Below, one piece after another: positions 50,296-58,962 of a stretch of 64,000 nt of DNA; within the stretch, counting starts at the first letter, position 1, and each line of letters starts with the position of its first letter. The DNA is from Chryseobacterium sp. ISL-80. GTDB taxonomy: Bacteria > Bacillota > Bacilli > Bacillales > Cytobacillaceae. Below the pieces are notes generated by a model, which was not told the origin of the DNA, did not search any database, and saw only the letters and a program-made list of their open reading frames with translations. Made by a program: the position numbers and the translations under genes. The stretch is from assembly GCA_018613055.1 (NCBI GenBank), contig JAGGQZ010000009.1:62001-126000 (forward strand), given 5' to 3'.

Positions 50296-51144
50296 TTATA
50301 TAATGCTTACCTGTTTAAAGCCCAGATCTGATAAAGCGTTTTCAACAGAACTGTTGATTTCTGTTGGATTAAAATTTATGCCGGTCCGGTTAATGACATG
50401 GGCGATTGAAGGACGTACTCCTGTGATAATAATTTCTACACCTATTAATCTTAATGTTTTCACTATTTGAAAAAGAGAGTTTGCAACAACACTGTCCATG
50501 TTTGAGACTCCAGATAGATCCATTATGAAAAAGTTTAAATTCAGTCTAGTTGCTTCATTTAACGAAATCTCCATAATCCTGTGTGCACGTTCGTAATCAA
50601 CTGATCCCCTCACTGCCAGGACGGCAATACCAGAAGAAATAGAAACAACTGGGACAGACAGCTCCTCAAGTTCTGTAAATGCCGATTTCATCTGGCCATT
50701 GTAATGCCGTTCATGCACCTCTCCAGTTATTCTGAAGACCGAATCAATAAGCTTGTCAAATCTGCTGGCTATTTCTACGATTGTTTTACAGGAAAATCGA
50801 TTTTGCTCTAATTCCTCGGTGAATATTTCCCAAATGACCAGGCGGAAAAGGGATATGACTCTTAAAACCTGTGTTAAAGAAATACCATATCGAATGGTTA
50901 AATCTGCTACATCCTTTGCCCATTTGCCAACAGATTTAAAAACTTCTTCTTCATTTTTGTAGAGTGCTTCTCCTAAATAACCTATTAATTGTGATCGGTA
51001 ATTCAAATATTCCGACTCCGGAATTGTGAATTTTTCAGAATGCTCTTTTGTAAATTCAAGGATATTTCTATTTAATAATCTCGCTAGTTCAACACGATTT
51101 TTAAAGATTTTTTTGCCTATGAATTCGAACTCTTCTTTCGACAT
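50296..51144 (-). CDS. RsbR-paralogue stressosome protein (N-terminal sensor + STAS)
   Basis: 282 residues. N-terminal 1-150 is helical, of the RsbRD-like type without a globin fold; the C-terminal 165-280 is a STAS domain ('VPVVSISSGIAVLAVRGSVDYERAHRI', 'FIMDLSGVSNMDSVVANSLFQIVKTL'). The residue matching the phosphorylated Thr of RsbRA appears here as Ser in 'NMDS'. It should form stressosomes with RsbS and RsbT, which are not in the window, so this is a stand-alone paralogue. Start has AGGAG upstream. Confidence 0.8.
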   Translation of the reverse strand: MSKEEFEFIGKKIFKNRVELARLLNRNILEFTKEHSEKFTIPESEYLNYRSQLIGYLGEALYKNEEEVFKSVGKWAKDVADLTIRYGISLTQVLRVISLFRLVIWEIFTEELEQNRFSCKTIVEIASRFDKLIDSVFRITGEVHERHYNGQMKSAFTELEELSVPVVSISSGIAVLAVRGSVDYERAHRIMEISLNEATRLNLNFFIMDLSGVSNMDSVVANSLFQIVKTLRLIGVEIIITGVRPSIAHVINRTGINFNPTEINSSVENALSDLGFKQVSII

Positions 51145-51410
51145 TTCGCATCTCCTAAGGTTTGAATTCTTGAAAACCGGGTTTTCCTTTCTCGAAAAAT
51201 GGATAGGGTTTACTGGTATGGATCTTTCTTGTGAAGAAAAATTAAAACAGTAGATGAAGAGGTTGAGATACGGTGATGCTCATGAGGATTTATGAAGATT
51301 TCAGAATGTTCCCTAACCCTAACATAAAGGTTCAGTAAAAGCGAGGAGTTAAACAAAAATAACTCTAAAAAATATCCTTCAAAACCTATAAGGGACAGTG
51401 AATTGGGTTC

Positions 51411-51438
51411 TTGACATTTATTCTATTCTGTCTATCAT
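51411..51438 (+). promoter_or_regulatory. Sigma-A promoter in the 612-bp gap
   Basis: TTGACA, 16 nt, TATCAT. Confidence 0.5.
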
Positions 51439-51556
51439 TCTCTCGTTTAATTTTGTCAGGTTTATCAGGCCCGTTTTTACGGGAGATACAATTGTCTGTC
51501 AGGTGAAAATAGAACAATATGAAAAGCAGGAAAATCTGCGTACCGCAATCGGGCAA

Positions 51557-51586
51557 CCTTTTCATGTGTGAACCAAAATGAAAAGG
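51557..51586. repeat. Perfect inverted repeat CCTTTTCAT / ATGAAAAGG
   Basis: 9-bp arms, 12-nt loop, no T-run, so not a standard terminator. Confidence 0.4.
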
Positions 51587-51756
51587 AAGTATTGAAAGAC
51601 ATTATTTCCGGGGGTTATCCTTTAGCATTCCTGATTACTTTTAAGCATGGGTATTTTTCCTGTGCTTATTTTTATATACTGCTGGAAAATTTTGTTTTAC
51701 TATTATTTTATATGATATATCGTCTTAGATAACATTTTTAAAAAGAGGAGCAAGCT

Positions 51757-52065
51757 ATGGTGTATTCAGGAGGTCCAATGACGAAAGCGACGTATTTTGT
51801 CCTGCTCGCTTTAATTCGTCCCAATCATGGCTACCAGCTCATGCACGCAATTACAGAGGTCTCATGGCCGAGTGAATATGAGACCAGGGACATTGTGCGG
51901 AGTCCTTCCGCGGATGAAGAAGGACGGTCTGATTGCTTTGTCTGAGAATGATTGCAGGAGGATGACTTACGAAATGTCGCAGGAGGGCTGCGGAATGAGT
52001 ATGATCAGCTGGAAGCGTTGATTCAGGACTGTTGGATCCTAAAGGAGATGAGGGAAATTGACTAG
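51757..52065 (+). pseudogene. PadR-family regulator broken by frameshifts
   Basis: Three frames together give a PadR protein: 'TKATYFVLLALIRPNHGYQLMHAITEVS' in the first, then 'GRVNMRPGTLCGVLPRMKKDGLIALSEND' in the second from about 51857, then 'LRNEYDQLEALIQDCWILKEMREID' in the third from about 51988. At least two indels are needed, and several residues differ from consensus (Cys where Tyr or Gly is usual, as in 'GTLCG'). It ends overlapping the DUF2812 start, its usual operon partner. The ribosome binding site is intact. Confidence 0.8.
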
Positions 52066-53257
52066 ACCGGTTTATAAGATCCGCCCCAGTGTTTATTGGA
52101 GAATCGGAGAGCATGAATGCTGGTTTGCAGATATGGCGGCACAGGGACTCTTCTTAAAAAAAATGGGCATCCATTTTGCCAGGTTCGAAAAAGGTGAACC
52201 GCGGAGGATGAAATATAGAATCTATGTAACCGAGAAAAAGAAAATCCCTGCTGAACAAATTGAGATTTATGCTGAGAGTGGCTGGAATTTTCTCACCAGC
52301 TATGGGAATTTTCACGTCTTTTCATCACCAGAAGAGCTGAATGCCCCTGAACTTCATCCGGATCCTGCAGAGCAGGCTTATTTATTAAGGGGACTGGATA
52401 AAAAGCTGGCATGGAATGCAATTGGCGTGATTGTTTGCCTTGTTCTAATAATTGGCATGATGGCTTCAATTTGGTTTCTTGATGGCACACCTGCCTTCGC
52501 GATGGTAGAGGGTGCAGCCATCCAGCAGATGATTTTAATGCTTTTTATTGCTTATACTGCCTATCATTCACTTCGTGCAGCTTTTTCCATCCGAACATTG
52601 CGTAAAAAACTAGCAGAAGGTAAACCGATTGACCATAGAGCTCCATGGAAGAAAAAACATCGCACCCACACTACCGCTGCTTTTCTGTTTACAGTGTTAG
52701 CTGGTGCGAGTGCGGTTATTCCTTTCATGCAGCTGGTGAAAATGGATACCAAAACCTTGCCCGAAACAAGCCTGGACTTGCCGATTGTCAGATTGGCAGA
52801 AGTGGAGCAGAATCCCGATTTGGTTCGTTCCGAAATAGTTTATATGAGTGACAATGTCGATTGGGGAAATCGTTACTCGTACAAATGGAGTCCACTGGCA
52901 CCCGTACAATATGAAACAGATGAATCTGGGCAGGTTCCCGGAAAGCTGTGGGACGATAAAAGTGGTGAGTATTCACCAGCGATCCATACACAGTTCTACA
53001 AGCTGACATTTGAAAACATGGCGGATGAGCTAGTTTCTGACTTGATCAAACGATACAAATATGAAAACACCCAGGACGAATATCGGAAGAAGAACCATCC
53101 CGACCTGGATTTGCTGGTTGTCCATGTAGAGAAAGACAAGAAAGAGGTATTTGCCTCAAGAGGTAATGTTGTTATGTATGTCCGGTATCATGGGGATGCT
53201 GAGTTAGGTACGGTTATAGAAAAGGTAGTTGAAAAGACACGTTTACTTCCAGATTAA
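52058..53257 (+). CDS. DUF2812 membrane protein, partner of the PadR gene
   Basis: 399 residues from a TTG at 52058 behind GATGAGGGAAA, overlapping the end of the PadR remnant. The first 90 residues ('HECWFADMAAQGLFLKKMG', 'RIYVTEKK', 'SGWNFLTSYGNFHVFSSP') form the DUF2812 domain; four hydrophobic segments follow (about 122-145, 150-172, 206-230). The C-terminal 160 residues are soluble and probably outside. PadR-DUF2812 pairs often respond to envelope stress. With the regulator broken this gene may be unregulated. Confidence 0.8.
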   Translation: MTRPVYKIRPSVYWRIGEHECWFADMAAQGLFLKKMGIHFARFEKGEPRRMKYRIYVTEKKKIPAEQIEIYAESGWNFLTSYGNFHVFSSPEELNAPELHPDPAEQAYLLRGLDKKLAWNAIGVIVCLVLIIGMMASIWFLDGTPAFAMVEGAAIQQMILMLFIAYTAYHSLRAAFSIRTLRKKLAEGKPIDHRAPWKKKHRTHTTAAFLFTVLAGASAVIPFMQLVKMDTKTLPETSLDLPIVRLAEVEQNPDLVRSEIVYMSDNVDWGNRYSYKWSPLAPVQYETDESGQVPGKLWDDKSGEYSPAIHTQFYKLTFENMADELVSDLIKRYKYENTQDEYRKKNHPDLDLLVVHVEKDKKEVFASRGNVVMYVRYHGDAELGTVIEKVVEKTRLLPD

Positions 53258-53312
53258 AGATGTATGTAAGCATCCATCGCGGGTTGGTCAGATAAGTAGT
53301 TATAGGGATTAG
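53258..53312. other. Short gap before the tandem array
   Basis: No features beyond the DUF2812 stop and TTGGTCAG sequence leading into the array. Confidence 0.3.
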
Positions 53313-53790
53313 TTATTTTGACAGGTTTTATGGTGGCGAGCGAAAAGCTGTCAAAAAACAGTTGTTATTTTGACAGGTTTGATGGCGTAGAGAGAAAAGC
53401 TGTCAAGAATCCGCGGTTATTTTGACAGGTTTGACTGTGTAGAGAGAAAAGCTGTCAAGAAACCATCGTTATTTTGACAGGTTTGATGGTGTAGAGAGAA
53501 AAGCTGTCAAGACTCCGCGGTTATTTTGACAGGTTTGATGGTGTAGAGAGAAAAGCTGTCAAGAATCCGTGGTTATTTTGACAGGTTTGATGGTGTAGAG
53601 AGAAAAGCTGTCAAGAAACCATCGTTATTTTGACAGGTTAGATGGTGTAGAGAGAAAAGCTGTCAAGAATCCGTGGTTATTTTGACAGGTTTGATGGTGT
53701 AGAGAGTAAAGTTGTCAAGAATCCGTGGTTATTTTGACAGGTTGAGAGTTGTTGAGCGAAAAGCTGTCAAAAAATCGTTGTTATTTTGAC
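53313..53790. repeat. 52-bp tandem array, nine full units plus a truncated tenth
   Basis: Units start at 53313, 53365, 53417, 53469, 53521, 53573, 53625, 53677 and 53729, exactly 52 bp apart; a tenth breaks off after TTATTTTGAC at 53781. Each unit holds TTGACAG and CTGTCAA about 23 nt apart, so each can form a hairpin, and neighbouring units can also pair. Inner units differ at few positions; units 1 and 9 are the most divergent and resemble each other. No unique spacers, so not a CRISPR array. Confidence 0.9.
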
Positions 53791-53992
53791 TGTCATCTTA
53801 TCGAGCGTGATCCCTTAAGGATTAACGCTTATTTTTATTGAACATTTCTACTGAATTACCTAGCGGGGTAGCTAGGAAGATATACTCAAAAATATATTTC
53901 GATAAGTAAGTTATTTAAAATGTTATTTTCAATATAAATAAGTTTATAAAGAAGGGATGGGATTTAAATCGAATGGATTCGGAGGAAAATGA
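53791..53992. other. AT-rich gap before the MDR gene
   Basis: No frame or hairpin of note; a ribosome binding site (GGAGG) precedes the MDR start. Confidence 0.3.
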
Positions 53993-54961
53993 ATGAAAGC
54001 CATCGTTTATGACAAATATGGTTCACCCGATGTTCTTCAGTTTGCAGAAGTCAATAAACCTATTCCTCAAGACAACCAGGTACTGGTAAAGATTCATGCT
54101 GCATCCTTAAATTATGGGAATTTAGTGCTTCTAAAAGGAGAGCCCTTCTTAGCGCGCTTCGCCTTTGGCCTTGTAAAACCAAAATACTCCATACCTGGAG
54201 GTGACATTGCAGGCCGTGTCGAAGCAGTTGGTAAAGATGTTAAACAGTTTGAGCTAGGTCAAGATGTATTTGGAGACCTCTCTCGTTGTGGCTGGGGAGG
54301 ATTTGCTGAATATGTAGCTGTTCCCGAGAATGCACTGGCATTGAAACCGGTAAACACCACTTTTGAAGAAGCAGCCTCGGTACCTATGGCCGCAGTTACA
54401 GCCTTACAAGGTTTAAAAGATAAAGGCAAGATTCAGGCGGGACAAAAGGTGTTGATTAATGGTGCCTCCGGAGGTGTAGGAACTTTTGCCGTACAAATCG
54501 CCAAATCATTCGGAGCGAACGTAACTGGTGTTTGCAGTACGAGGAATTTAGAAATTCTGCGATCCATTGGTGCAGATCATGTCATTGATTATACGAAAGA
54601 GGATTTTACCGAAAAAGGACAGAAGTATGACTTGATTCTTGGGGTTAACGGACACCATCCGATTAATGCTTATAAGCGGTCATTGAATGAGGATGGAACT
54701 TTTGTACACGTTGGGGGTTCGGGGTCCCAAATGTTTCAAACAATGACCTTAGGATCCTGGTTCTCACTCACTGGAAAGAAAAATATGTCTAGCTTATTAC
54801 AAAGGCAAAAGCAAAAAGATTTAATCTATATCAAAGAACTCCTTGAAGCCGGAAAAGTGAAGCCTGTCATTGATAGAACTTTTAAGTTGAGTGAAGTGAA
54901 AGAAGCTTTCGAGTATTTTGAACAAGGGCACGCTCAAGGAAAAGTAGTTATGACAATATGA
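53993..54961 (+). CDS. NAD(P)-dependent MDR (zinc-independent quinone-oxidoreductase-like) alcohol dehydrogenase
   Basis: 322 residues. 'MKAIVYDKYGSPDVLQFAEV' and 'GGDIAGRVEAVGKDV' are the MDR start; nucleotide loop 'VLINGASGGVGTFAVQIAKSFGA' with the AxxGGVG pattern; 'GADHVIDYTKEDF' is typical of this group. The catalytic zinc Cys set is absent, so it is a zinc-free reductase of quinones or enones. Terminator-like hairpin after the stop. Confidence 0.9.
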   Translation: MKAIVYDKYGSPDVLQFAEVNKPIPQDNQVLVKIHAASLNYGNLVLLKGEPFLARFAFGLVKPKYSIPGGDIAGRVEAVGKDVKQFELGQDVFGDLSRCGWGGFAEYVAVPENALALKPVNTTFEEAASVPMAAVTALQGLKDKGKIQAGQKVLINGASGGVGTFAVQIAKSFGANVTGVCSTRNLEILRSIGADHVIDYTKEDFTEKGQKYDLILGVNGHHPINAYKRSLNEDGTFVHVGGSGSQMFQTMTLGSWFSLTGKKNMSSLLQRQKQKDLIYIKELLEAGKVKPVIDRTFKLSEVKEAFEYFEQGHAQGKVVMTI

Positions 54962-54999
54962 AAATTTTGAATCGATGTAAAAGTGAATAGAATGAAGGG

Positions 55000-55031
55000 T
55001 GGCGATACTTAAGACAGTATCGTCTTTTTTG
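55000..55031 (+). terminator. Terminator after the MDR gene
   Basis: CGATAC / GTATCG stem with TCTTTTTTG. Confidence 0.7.
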
Positions 55032-55088
55032 TTGGGAGATTCGTTCGGAAACAAGACTCGAGGCCAGTGAAGGGGAACAGAACAAGAA

Positions 55089-55128
55089 AAGAGCAGTATT
55101 TACGTTGTAGAACGTAAATGCTGCTCTT
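55089..55128. repeat. 40-bp near-perfect palindrome
   Basis: AAGAGCAG-t-ATTTACGTT-gtag-AACGTAAAT-g-CTGCTCTT, one T-G pair. On the minus strand it is followed by TTCTTGTT. Confidence 0.65.
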
Positions 55129-55297
55129 AATAAATAACAAAATCGTAAAACCCCATTGAAAATAGAAGGATCCTGTGATAAATTTATATAGATATGCATC
55201 GTTTTATTAAAATAAATTATAATTATCCCTATTTTAATTATACAATGCATTCGCTTTGTTAGTCAACTCTTTTATAAAAAAAATTAGGGGTGTTGCT

Positions 55298-57643
55298 ATG
55301 AGTATGGAACTTCAGCGGGAGCAAAAGCGATTGAACGGGGTAATGGAGACGATCCGGAATGAAATCGGCAAAATGGAAAAAGAAACATCCAGGCTGAAAA
55401 ACGAGGTCGTTCATATCCGTAAGCACTTTTGGGATGAGGTGAGAGTAAATACGGACACTTTTGATGATTTCCTGGAGACCATCATCGGCTTAAGACAGGA
55501 GGCACAAGCACTTTCTGTTAGCCAGAGTACCCATCGTCATTCATCCAAGCGTCTGGCCACTCTCCGCCGAATGCAGGAGATTCCATATTTCGGGCGGATT
55601 GATTTTACAGAAGAAGGTACTTCTGCACCGGAACACATCTATATTGGCATCTCCTCGCTTAGTGATGCTTCAGGTGAAGAGTTCCTGATTTACGACTGGA
55701 GGGCTCCCATCTCCAGTGTTTACTACGATTATCAGCCAGGACCAGCAATGTACCGAACACCCGGGGGGCCAATCGAGGGCAGTTTAGAGAAAAAGTGGCA
55801 ATACTTGATCAGCGGGGGTGTTCTTCAATCTATGTTCGATACGAGCTTGACGATTGGAGACGAGATTTTGCAGCAGGTGCTAGGCAAAGGCACTGATAAG
55901 CATATGCATAATATAGTCGCGACGATTCAACAAGAGCAAAACAAGATTATCCGGCATGACCGCGGCAGGCTGCTCATCGTCCATGGTGCGGCTGGAAGCG
56001 GAAAAACTTCGGCCGCGATGCAGCGTATTGCTTATATGCTCTACAAGCACCGTGACCATTTGAATGCTGATCAAATTATTCTGTTCTCTCCGAATAAAAT
56101 GTTCAGCAGTTATGTATCCAATGTTCTGCCTGAACTTGGAGAAGAGAATATGCAGCAGGCGACATTCCAGGAATATCTGGACCACCGCTTGAGTAAGGAA
56201 TTTGATGTTGAAACTCCATATGAGCAGCTGGAATATGTTTTAACCGCAACGAATACCCCTTCTTACAGCTCGAGAATCCCCGGTATCCGATTCAAGGCTT
56301 CAGCCGATTTTTTCGAAGCAATTCAATCCTACAGGAAGTCACTTGAGTCTTCTGGAATGGTATTCAAGAGCATCAATTTTAGAGGAGAGCCCCTGGTAAC
56401 CTCCCAACAAATAGCGGATAGATTTTATCATGGTGATGATTCTTCAAAGTTCCATAGCCGTCTTGATCAAGTGAAGGATTGGCTGTTGAAGCAAATTGCA
56501 GAAGCCGAAAAGCTTGAAAGGACTAAGCCTTGGGTGCAGGAGGAAATCGAGCTGCTTAGCGATGAAGAATACCATAAGGCATATACCTATTTAGCCCAAA
56601 AAAGGGGATATAAAGGAGAATCCATTCACGATTATGAGATCGAGGATGAAGCGTTGGCGCGTTTGGTCGTTCGCCGGAAGTTTCAACCATTGCGAAAACG
56701 GATTAAGGCATACCGCTTTGTTAACATCAAGGAAATATACAGGCAGCTATTTACCGATCACACGAAGATCAACCAGTTGAATGCTGGAGGAGTACCCGGG
56801 GAGTGGCCTGATACTTGCGCGTTAACTATAACTATACTCGACGAAGGAAAACTGTATTATGAGGACGCCACACCATATTTATTTTTAAAAGAACTGATAT
56901 TTGGTTTTCAGACGAATAGTTCGATTAGACACATTGTGGTAGATGAAGCGCAGGATTATTCAGCTTTCCAATTCGAATTTTTAAAGCGTCTGTTCCCAGC
57001 TGCAAGGATGACTGTGTTAGGCGACTTTAATCAGGCGATCTTCGCACATGCCAGCGAAGTGGTTGATTTTCACCGACTGACCAACCTTTACGGACATGAT
57101 GCTACAGAAGTGGTCAATATGGCGCGAAGCTACCGATCGACAAAACCGATTATTGAGTTTACACGAAGACTTGTTCCAAACGGCGAAAGAATCATTCCTT
57201 TTGAACGAGACGGGGAACGTCCGGTGCTGACTCAATTGGCCGATCACAAGGAACTGCACAGATACATTGCCTCCAAAGTTGGGGATTTGCGAGAAAAGGG
57301 TTACGACAGTATTGCCATTATCTGCAAATCTGCCGAGGAAAGTTTAAAGGCATTCAAATCGTTGTCCGGTATAGAAGGTATTAAACACATAGAAAGTGGT
57401 ACGCTTGAGTATGAACAAGGAGTAGTCGTCATCCCTTCTTATCTGTCCAAGGGAATCGAATTCGATGCTGTCATCATATACGATGCATCGGCGGAAGTTT
57501 ATGGAGAAGAGAGTCTGCGCAGAATCTTTTATACTGCATGCACCAGGGCCATGCATTATTTGCAGTTATTCAGTGTAGGGAAACCCAGCCCATTTTTAAG
57601 GGACGGTATACAGGAAGGCTTCATTCATACGGAATCTGTATGA
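55298..57643 (+). CDS. helD: HelD, RNA-polymerase-recycling helicase
   Basis: 781 residues from the ATG at 55298, behind TTAGGGGTG. The N-terminal 70 residues are a long coiled coil, the arm that enters the RNA polymerase secondary channel; 'VVHIRKHFWDEVRVN', 'IPYFGRIDF' and 'LIYDWRAPISSVYYDY' match B. subtilis HelD as I recall it. Walker A GAAGSGKTS near residue 230, Walker B 'VVDEAQDYS' near 547, 'VLGDFNQAIF' and 'MARSYRST' follow. It displaces polymerase from stalled complexes with ATP. A second HelD-like gene is at 1363. Confidence 0.9.
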   Translation: MSMELQREQKRLNGVMETIRNEIGKMEKETSRLKNEVVHIRKHFWDEVRVNTDTFDDFLETIIGLRQEAQALSVSQSTHRHSSKRLATLRRMQEIPYFGRIDFTEEGTSAPEHIYIGISSLSDASGEEFLIYDWRAPISSVYYDYQPGPAMYRTPGGPIEGSLEKKWQYLISGGVLQSMFDTSLTIGDEILQQVLGKGTDKHMHNIVATIQQEQNKIIRHDRGRLLIVHGAAGSGKTSAAMQRIAYMLYKHRDHLNADQIILFSPNKMFSSYVSNVLPELGEENMQQATFQEYLDHRLSKEFDVETPYEQLEYVLTATNTPSYSSRIPGIRFKASADFFEAIQSYRKSLESSGMVFKSINFRGEPLVTSQQIADRFYHGDDSSKFHSRLDQVKDWLLKQIAEAEKLERTKPWVQEEIELLSDEEYHKAYTYLAQKRGYKGESIHDYEIEDEALARLVVRRKFQPLRKRIKAYRFVNIKEIYRQLFTDHTKINQLNAGGVPGEWPDTCALTITILDEGKLYYEDATPYLFLKELIFGFQTNSSIRHIVVDEAQDYSAFQFEFLKRLFPAARMTVLGDFNQAIFAHASEVVDFHRLTNLYGHDATEVVNMARSYRSTKPIIEFTRRLVPNGERIIPFERDGERPVLTQLADHKELHRYIASKVGDLREKGYDSIAIICKSAEESLKAFKSLSGIEGIKHIESGTLEYEQGVVVIPSYLSKGIEFDAVIIYDASAEVYGEESLRRIFYTACTRAMHYLQLFSVGKPSPFLRDGIQEGFIHTESV

Positions 57644-57686
57644 AATTAGGGGATTGTCACATTTAAGGCAGAGGCTTTTAAAAAAA

Positions 57687-57727
57687 CTGAAGAGGTTCTT
57701 TGAGCATTTGATCCTCTTCAGCTTTTT
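57687..57727. terminator. Bidirectional terminator after helD
   Basis: CTGAAGAGG / CCTCTTCAG stem with CTTTTTATT, between helD and the convergent DUF3231 gene. Confidence 0.85.
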
Positions 57728-57733
57728 ATTCCT

Positions 57734-58729
57734 TTATTTGCGTGTAATCATTTGTGGCGGCTCTTCCATCCAGCCATTTTTGATCATGATTTTCGCGCCT
57801 TTATGAGCGTACTCAAAAACATCTTTTGTAAAAATGCCCATTTTGGCAGGCAGGTCATTTCTTAAACTAAAAGCTGTTCCGAGAGAGTTGCTTCCCAATG
57901 AGAAGCTGCAAAACAGGCTTGTGCAATACATCATTAACTTGTCTGAAAATGGAGCCTCTGTAGATTTGGTCGCATTACCTCCAGCTGTTTGCGGGACAGG
58001 GAGGTCGTCCTGGATCATTAGCTCACTCAATTCTTTTACGATTCCTTTTGCGAGTTCAGCACCCTCAAAAAAGAATTTCTTTACCTCTTTGTCTTTTGCG
58101 GACTGGGCAAACCCCAAAATCATTTGCGTGCCTGTGAGATTTGATTCAATTCCTTTATGAATATGGGCAACCTCAACCGCATTGAAGGTCCTTTTTTGAG
58201 TGAACGGATTTATGGCACTAGCGCTTAGATAGTCTTTATCTTTAACAAACTCCACTGACTTTGGCATTGAAACGAAAGGGGTCCTGACAAGAAGCCCTTT
58301 CTCAAGCAAATACTGTGAACAAATCCTGAAATACTTCTGGGTAAGTGCTGTCAAATCTTCAAATAGGATATTGATATCTTCCCTGAACGTCATCGACAGA
58401 TTCAAAGCATGAAGTCCCATGCTGATTTCCTTTAACAACCTGACGAACATGATGTCAAAGCCGTTATCATATAACTTTGGTACATCCTTATAAACGTCCT
58501 GTGATGTATAGCCAGTTGGGGTGACGGCGCCTTCCAGTTCATAAATGGCTGTGATCCTACTCACAAAAACCTCTAGTTCACTATGTAGACTTGTCATGAT
58601 TTCCTTTGCTTTTTCATCATCGGCTTTCTCGATAAAGTATTCCAGCATCCGTAAAATCATCGTTTTTTCCTGATAGGTGAGCCATAACGACCCTAATTCG
58701 GAAGAGGTTATAGGAGCTTTTTCCGGCAT
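57734..58729 (-). CDS. DUF3231 family protein
   Basis: 331 residues built of two helical halves of about 165 residues each; 'PITSSELGSLWLTYQEKTMILRMLEYF' and the repeat-like 'LTGTQMILGFAQSAKDKEVKKFFFEGAELAKGIVKEL' are typical of DUF3231, which has a ferritin-like helical fold. Common in spore formers; function unknown. The start has CAGGGAGGATTC upstream. Convergent with helD. Confidence 0.8.
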   Translation of the reverse strand: MPEKAPITSSELGSLWLTYQEKTMILRMLEYFIEKADDEKAKEIMTSLHSELEVFVSRITAIYELEGAVTPTGYTSQDVYKDVPKLYDNGFDIMFVRLLKEISMGLHALNLSMTFREDINILFEDLTALTQKYFRICSQYLLEKGLLVRTPFVSMPKSVEFVKDKDYLSASAINPFTQKRTFNAVEVAHIHKGIESNLTGTQMILGFAQSAKDKEVKKFFFEGAELAKGIVKELSELMIQDDLPVPQTAGGNATKSTEAPFSDKLMMYCTSLFCSFSLGSNSLGTAFSLRNDLPAKMGIFTKDVFEYAHKGAKIMIKNGWMEEPPQMITRK

Positions 58730-58962
58730 GGTGAATCCTCCCTGAACATGTTTTTTTTAGAGTGTGCTGAAAAACCATTTTTGATTCCTTTATGTAAATA
58801 GATGTAAGTGATCAGTAAAGAAAAACATAACGCATATTACTCATTCATTGGTAAAAAATACACAAATCTCAATTCTAACAACCCTCTATTTTTTCAAACT
58901 GAAAAGTGGACGTCCTGCAAAGCAGTATTTAAAATATATGTATTAGATACAGGAGGTGTTAC

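Larger units (their letters stand above)
51145..51756. other. 612-bp gap with promoter and hairpin, no gene seen
   Basis: A promoter (51411-51438) reads right; downstream are a CCCGT/ACGGG hairpin (about 51470) and a perfect 9-bp inverted repeat (51557-51586). No open frame with a ribosome binding site before the PadR remnant. Could be a non-coding transcript or decayed sequence. Confidence 0.4.

Noticed and set aside
53313-53790. Possible CRISPR array
   Set aside because: The whole 52-bp unit is repeated; there are no variable spacers between conserved repeats, and no cas genes are in the window.
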